Shown piece by piece: positions 58,131-64,000 of a DNA stretch of 64,000 nucleotides (the first letter of the stretch is position 1; every line of letters starts with the position of its first letter). This DNA comes from Mesodorylaimus sp. YZB2_4 (lineage: Eukaryota; Nematoda; Enoplea; Dorylaimida; Dorylaimidae): positions 1 to 64,000 of the forward strand of contig JASANH010000411.1 in NCBI GenBank assembly GCA_030248295.1, in the 5' to 3' direction. The notes under the pieces were generated by a model. It worked only from the letters and a program-made list of their open reading frames with translations, did no database searches and was not told where the DNA came from. Position numbers and translations under genes: made by a program.

Positions 58131-59736
58131 GGTTGTGACCGGCAATGAAATGCCATATTTTCTTTTATGTGCGTCAAAAAGACAATACAGAAACCGCCGA
58201 AAGACTCTAGGAATTTTCAAACTTAAAAATTTGAATGCACTCGTACCTTTTGTTTTTTTTCAGAACCTTTAGCCTTTCTAGTCGTCCGTCTTATATTTGC
58301 TCGTTCTGTTGCCTTTATTCTGACGAATTTGTTTGCTTTCGGATTTTTTTTCCACGAGTACTTGATTTTCTCATTTTGTTTGACCTTGCGCGAGTTGTAT
58401 TTTTTCATGATTTCGTTGAGTTGATCTTTTAAGTCTCTAATTTTTTCATGGATGTCTTGGTGAAACCTTAGATTCTCATTTTTGATTGAGCTCGTTTTTT
58501 ATTTTTCACGACGGTGACTCGAGGATGGAATGCTGAATATTTCACAGGTTTTTGGCTTTGGTGGTTGGTTTTTGTCGAATGAAATTCTGTTTTCTTGCAG
58601 TTGTACGTGATTTATTTCCTCTAGTTTTTGACACCGTTACTAAAAAGGCATGCGCCATCAACTGGTTGTAAACCTTAAATAATGCATATTACCAAGATTC
58701 TTTGTCAGTTTCTGATCTTTTGTCGAGCTCGAGTCGATCGAAACTCGACTTGAAGAAACATATGTTTTCTCTCTTACGGCTTCACCCGTCTGGCTTCCGA
58801 CAAGTTATCTTTTCGTGTCTTCTTCCGAGCAGTGGTATTTTTTGTTTTTGGAAAACATTGTCGAAAATCTGTCTTTTCTAGAAAATGTTTTCCAATAAGC
58901 AGCTGCAGTAGAATTTGTAGCCTTCATTTCTGCATTCTGGGTTTTAGCAGAATACGAAACTGGACCTTTCCGTTGCATCTTTACGTTTATCAATCGGCGG
59001 ACATCCTTGCCCATTTTCTTCCTGACAATGAGGGGTTGCCTCGAGAGCGGTGGTACTGGCCAGGATAAATCGTATTGGCATAAGCCAGGGGATACCGGGC
59101 CCCGTCACTGGCGCCAATTTGCATATACCTGTACTTTAATTTACTGCATTCCTTCTCCCATTTGAGCACAAATGTGTTATTTGGGTAATATTTCGTTGCA
59201 TTGCAATATGAAAACTGCAACTGCTGTAACTTTTTTTACACAGGCTGCTGCTAGGCATTCGCAAGTCAGTTCCGTCAATTAGCACATGATTTGGACAGGT
59301 GTTGATGGAATTTTCTTGGCTGTTTCGTTTGATCCGCAATTCGAACAGAAGAAATAATTCTGATGAGACGCTGTAAAAATCAAAATGTAGAAAAGAAGTC
59401 AAAAGAGAAAGAGAAACTAAAGCCTATACAATACCGAAAAATTATAATCTGCCATAAAAGTAATAGGACTACGAAAAAATACCGCATGTTTAGCGACGAA
59501 CTAAACTATGAAAGCTGGAAGACTATCCATCAAATTCATTCTGCTCTATGGAAAGTTATTTTTGTGAGGGAGCAAAAATAAATTCTTTTTGAGCATTTCT
59601 TTGTGAAACATGTTTCAGCTTAAGTTCGAAATACGGAATTTTTCGAGAGGATAGACAGATTTGAGTTGTAGCATAATGAAGCTGATGCAAATAAAAGTTG
59701 TCATGCATGCTCATTAATGATCTTTTTTGACTTCTA
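58131..59736 (-). other. intergenic region with weak coding-like stretches on the minus strand
   Basis: On the minus strand a segment at about 59220-59129 (QLQFSYCNATKYYPNNTFVL) has a TTACAG acceptor and a CAG/GTATAT donor. It joins in phase to a downstream segment ending SSFVFC plus stop near 58948. Another stretch, 59014-58805, is open in a different phase (MGKDVRRLINVKMQ). These do not resemble a family I know and conflict with each other, so a real gene is possible but unproven. The rest is T-rich. Confidence 0.2.
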
Positions 59737-60325
59737 AGGCCGTACCAGAGAAAGCAGGTAGGGGGTACCTTGTGGCAAAGACAGGCCTACCTGGAGGTGG
59801 AGACAGGGCTACCCTCACCCTTACCAGTAGCACAGAAAGAGCAGCTAGAGGGAGCCAACTGGTAGAGGTAGATGTCTACCCCTATCATTTGGCTACCCTG
59901 CTCTAGAGGAGGGTAGCCAACGGGTAGGAAAAGAAATCAATACGTAAGAGCGCGCAAAAGATAGGACGGCTGCACAGGATGATAGACTATGGGTAGGATA
60001 AGGTAGTCGACCTATCTAAATGCGGAAGGATGTCAGCCTTTCTCCTCGGCAGCCATGGCTATTTTATGTGTTGCCGCCACTGATAATGGGTAGAAAAACC
60101 TGTTTCCTTCCAAGTGCAGACTTAATAGCGGAGCTTAACAGAAAAACGTAATGGATGGCAGCAAAGATCAGGTAGTTCTATCTTTTCTCTACCCGCATTT
60201 AGTGGTAGCGGTAGGCCTGTCTCTACCTCTAGCCGTTACCAATTGGTAATCCTATCTTTTGGCACCACCTACCTCTACCAAACGGTACTGCCCTACCTCT
60301 ATCTGCTTTCTGTGGTATGGGTCCT
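59737..60325. mobile_element. foldback MITE, copy 2 (R4)
   Basis: Full-length relative of 57552-58130, with the same terminal inverted repeats (AGGCCGTACCAGAGAAAGCA, and CTGCTTTCTGTGGTATGGGT on the right) and the same inner landmarks (AATGCGGAAG(A/G)ATGTCAGCC, GCAAAGATCAGGTAGTTCTA). It differs by small indels, including an insertion near 60085. It is flanked by TA on both sides, a possible target duplication that copy 1 does not show. Confidence 0.9.
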
Positions 60326-61535
60326 AGAGTAATCCGTGGCCGCACTACCGTTTTAGTCTGATTTTTTTAATCTGAGCAATCGAGTAGTGACTTTGAAAAA
60401 TGGCAGGTAGCCACCGGTCGGACTAAACGGTGCTCTTTCATAGTTCGGGTAAAAAAATTGTGCTGAAAGCAAAGCATGGTTCCGCTACTAACAAAATTGC
60501 AGCTTAACTAATGTTTGAAGACTCAAGAGTAAGCAAGTTTTAGGGTAGCCTCTGATCAATCAAGCTTTCAGCAAGGTAAGTATTTGCAAGAACTGGAATA
60601 CAACAAAATGACAGAAAATACTTATGTATCATCCTAAAATGCGGTAGGTAGTGCACCTTCAGCGAGGATTGTTGCTGCGTCAAAATCGTCAAAATCTCAT
60701 CATCTGATTCTAGAGACGTACCGCCTAGTTATTCCAAAGCACCGGCGCATCTTCGCGCGCGGAAGATCTTTGTTCCTCCAGGGTGATTCTCGCTGCAATG
60801 AGATGCGATACAAAAATTATGTAACTTGAATGAATAAGTTGGCTTTGTTACTCTATGGACATTGCGTGAACTGCGTGCGTGCAAAAATATTAATACTGTG
60901 ATTAGCTCCCAGCTATTCGAGCATATTTGCTGCTAGCCTGCTTTTGGAAATGGCTCATAGGCTGCAAGTAGGGCTCTCTAATCAGCACCTTGTATAGTAC
61001 TGACGTGAGAAAGCAAGAAATAAGGAATATGCGGCAAGGTAGAGATAAGTGGGCATACTGGTACATGTGCGTACACACAGGACCTCGCCCTGACCTTGTG
61101 AGCATAGATCTACATATATAGCTCGCATGCACAGGGTTTGCATTTTGAAATGCAGCATCCATATCAGCTAACATTGAAGCGCCAGACAGCAACAGCGGGT
61201 CGATGCCCATGAAACTGGCGTGGCATCCTCAACGGTCCTGTCTAGGTATCTACCGGTCTACCGGTCTAGCTATCTACCGCTACAGTATCCACGGCTAACC
61301 AAAATATTGCGACAGCGCACAAGGCCGGTCGGAAGCGATGCTTTGTACGTTTTAGAACCAGAACTAATGTTCTAATCGCTAATATAGATTCACAACAGGT
61401 AAACCTCGCTGAAACGAAGACAGCCAGCTAACATGATTTCTTTTTATGAAAAAGTTTGACACATGAGCTTGGCAGTGTGATTGCAAATTTCAAGTTGAGC
61501 TAAAAATTCAATACAGAAACAACAAGTAGTCATAC
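60326..61535. other. no gene recognised
   Basis: AT-rich intergenic DNA. A short motif CTACCGGTCTA is repeated near 61255, and its relative ACCGGTAGATACCTAGACAG occurs near 62455. No exon is recognised. Confidence 0.45.
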
Positions 61536-61745
61536 CTACAAACGATTAGATTGATCTGTGTTTTCAAAGGCTTCCAAACAAGTACGCACAACAGTTTCGA
61601 ATTCATCAAATCTTAAAAAATTTGGCCTTTTAGAGCTGGATAAATCTTCTCTTGGCGGCTCCTTGCCTGATCGACTGAGATGATTTGGATTCTCCATAAG
61701 TACATAATTGGGATCGAACGATAATGGTGGCCGACCATCGAACAG
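61536..61745 (-). CDS. terminal exon of an unidentified gene
   Basis: A TTATTACAG acceptor opens a 69-codon exon beginning LFDGRPPLSFDPNYVLMENP and ending ENTDQSNRL plus stop. The composition (FLRFDEFETVVRTCLEAFEN) looks like genuine globular protein rather than chance. I do not recognise the family, and no upstream exon was found in the 1.6 kb before cortactin. The gene could extend within 61746-63344 or be a fragment. Confidence 0.45.
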   Translation of the reverse strand: MFDGRPPLSFDPNYVLMENPNHLSRSGKEPPREDLSSSKRPNFLRFDEFETVVRTCLEAFENTDQSNRL

Positions 61746-63344
61746 CTGTAATAAGATTTCCAAAAATTAAAGCAGTCCTTTCTGTCCACCGAATCGTATT
61801 CTTTTAATAAAATTTAGGTTTGACCCGTACATAGTTTGCCCCACTTCGTACAGCAACTAACAAATTGAAATGTGATATGACGCCTCAATAAATGTCCCTA
61901 TTGTATTCGTATTCTAGTCATACCTCCGTCAAATAGTGGGTCCACCTGAATCTCACGTAATTCTCAATTCTTCCATCGGTCCTTCTCACTTAAAACCCCA
62001 CATTTTTCAGAATTTTGATATTTCCCAACAGTAATCTTCCAATCGTACATTCCATCAAGGCCCTTTGATCGCAAGTGGAATATAGTCTGAGCCTGAGCCC
62101 TTGTTTAGCAATTACCTGAAACTGAAAGCCTTGTTATCACTCGTTCTCCAGAAGGACTACGCACAGTATTGGGCGATTGAGATTAAAACATTGCCGAAAT
62201 TTCTTCTTCCTTTTGCAACCCATGTACAGTACGACAAAAAGGCCAAGAAACCAATGAGCTCACCGATGGGGACACAATAGCTCTTCAAAATTCATAACAC
62301 ACCAAATCACGTCTCGTTGATTAGTCCCAGAATTTGTTGCAAAAACTGGCGACAAATCCGCATAGGAGAAACAAAACGCACATGTAACCCTATGTACGCG
62401 CACAGCTAGTTACCTCGCACATATTTCTTTAGCCGTGAACCGGTACATAGCTAGACCGGTAGATACCTAGACAGGACCTGCTCAATAATTGTACCCCATT
62501 CGGTTTGACCACAGGTAGTTTCTTAAATATCATTTCAATCCTCCTCATGTTCTGGATGCGTCAGTGAGCAAGGGTCAGGGAGATATGGGTAGTATCGTTC
62601 AAGCAACACGTTCTTATGTTTGTTTCTGTATCGAGGGGTTAAAAATAGTTTTCACTTTTGCGTCACCACAAATAAGCACAAAAATCATCGGGGTCGAATT
62701 TTTATTTGTCCAGTTGAATTTCATACAAGTCGATGCTGACAGAAGTCAGAAACCCTATCCAGGGGAAACTGTGTCAAACGGGCCCACGCATTGTTTGACG
62801 CGACGAGGCTAACAATTAAAAAAATTCCGTCAGTGGGTCGGGGGGGGGGGGTGGGGAGGGTCATAAATATCTCATTTGCATACGTATGGCGCCTTATTTG
62901 TACTGCGCACATTTATACAACCCAATCCGATCTGGTGATGGTATGTACTGATCCTGTCCTGTTCACGCCTACAGTCATTGCCATATCTCGAACAATACGC
63001 TCACTGCAACTCGCAACTCGTGTGAACTCTTGGATCACTCCTCCCTTTGCCATCGCCACGAAACTCAAATTATTCCCGCCAAGGCAGCCGGTCCATTCCA
63101 TTCTGCGCATTGTACGTGGGTTCGTGTGTGCTCGCTCATTGCTCATCGAAAACAGCAGACGGGCAGGCGGTGGCAAGGATTGTTTTGTTTTCTTTGCTGT
63201 CCACCGCCCGAAAGTGTGGAAAAGCATGAGTCATAACGACAGTAAAAAATCGATTTGAGTTACTCATAAGCCCACCTCGTTGCGGTGTTCTCATTAGTTT
63301 CCCCATTCCGAATCCAAGGTTTTGATAACTTTTAAACATTCAAA
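61746..63344. other. intergenic region upstream of cortactin
   Basis: It contains a G homopolymer at about 62840 and no recognised exon. The last few hundred bases before 63345 presumably contain the cortactin promoter. The ATG is preceded by AT-rich sequence with a purine at -3 (CAAAATG) and no nearby acceptor. Confidence 0.4.
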
Positions 63345-64000
63345 ATGTGGAAAGCTTCGATTGGTAAAGAAACGAAAAATGGTTCTAATGGTGGTGCTGA
63401 TGAATGGGACACGGATCCAGATTTTGTCAATGATATTTCCGAAAAAGAAAGTCGTTGGGGTGCAAAGACAGTGGCCGGTTCTGGTCATCAGGAATCAGTC
63501 GATATCAAATCATTGAGACAACAAACCATGGACAGTGATAAGGAATTGAAAAAACGTCAGTTGGAAATTATGCCTAAACCGTCCTTGGGGTATGGAGGAA
63601 AATTTGGTGTTCAAAAAGATAGAATGGACAAAGTGAGTGAAAAGCCTGGCAAGACTGCTTTAAAATACTCAAAAGGTTGGTTTATTTATTTTTCTCTTTC
63701 ACTTTTCCAGCTGAAACTCTTCGCTGGCTCGCTAAAAATAGTTTTCGTTTCTAGAAAGCGTAACTTCTGAAATTCGTAATCCTACCCGACTTTTTCCTAT
63801 TTTTCCTATCATCGGTGTCTCTTTGTCTCAGGTGCAATATGAATCAGCAACTGGCATCAGTGTCTTTTGTTTTTTTATGCCAGACCTTGTACAGTCGACT
63901 TCGGATAATTGCAGCAAGTTCTCATTCCATGATTTTTCGGACTGTGTTACATGTACGATTGCAACTTTTTCTGGCATCCTGAGCAGCTGCAATGATCCGA
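63345..64000 (+). CDS. CTTN: cortactin / HS1 family, 5' exon (runs off the window)
   Basis: Cortactin binds Arp2/3 and F-actin and promotes branched actin networks at the cell cortex. The first exon, 63345-63675, begins MWKASIGKE and contains the acidic Arp2/3-binding motif [13 protein letters not shown], then [18 protein letters not shown] and the start of the first cortactin repeat ([15 protein letters not shown]). This is the order seen in human cortactin. The exon ends at a GT following TACTCAAAAG. No convincing second exon is present before the window ends, so further repeats and the SH3 domain must lie beyond 64000. Confidence 0.93.

Noticed and set aside
1-64000. CRISPR arrays, bacterial operons or prophage
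   Set aside because: No regularly spaced repeats with unique spacers and no Shine-Dalgarno-led gene clusters; the spliced genes make this eukaryotic DNA.

Overview
The window is nuclear DNA from an invertebrate animal, most likely an ecdysozoan (nematode or tardigrade grade). Coding exons are separated by many short introns (often 45-70 nt) whose acceptors read TTTCAG or TTTTAG. The recognisable genes are all metazoan: FAD synthase (FLAD1), two copies of glycogen debranching enzyme (AGL), a TREX-type 3' exonuclease, insulin-degrading enzyme (IDE), a chemoreceptor-like 7TM protein and the 5' exon of cortactin. I cannot name the species. The chemoreceptor and acceptor consensus point towards nematodes, whereas I recall C. 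elegans lacking cortactin, so a derived rhabditid is unlikely.

Layout: 1-3.8 kb holds a broken coiled-coil gene and a dispersed repeat. FLAD1 (+, 3826-7218) converges on AGL copy A (-, 7814-20211). A 4.6 kb spacer leads to AGL copy B (+, 24846-35530). A TREX-like exonuclease (-, 36487-37644) diverges from IDE (+, 38625-47760). One IDE intron carries an antisense Helitron-derived ORF and another a MITE. The next 15 kb is gene-poor: a small cysteine-rich protein (-, 49.0-49.3 kb), a 1.2 kb inverted-repeat transposon, a single-exon GPCR (-, 54491-55444), a second cysteine-rich ORF (-, 56.6-57.2 kb) and a pair of related MITEs. An unidentified terminal exon (-, 61.5-61.7 kb) and cortactin (+, from 63345) close the window.

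The main result is the head-to-head AGL duplication. I could assemble all 24 exons of both copies by matching them to each other and to the family. Copy B gives an uninterrupted 1600-residue enzyme with both catalytic halves. Copy A also keeps every exon open, but its exon 9 has lost the AG acceptor and has a GC donor, and its exon 12 has lost its acceptor. Identity between the copies is mosaic: nearly identical in exons 2-5 and from mid-exon 12 to exon 24, strongly diverged in exons 6 to early 12. This looks like gene conversion of the flanks around a decaying transferase core. The introns of the two copies differ by inserted foldback elements, a SINE-like element and expanded tandem repeats, so they record recent mobile-element activity.

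FLAD1, AGL and IDE are housekeeping metabolic genes with no evident shared pathway; their adjacency looks incidental. All exon boundaries are read from the sequence by eye and have not been checked against transcripts.
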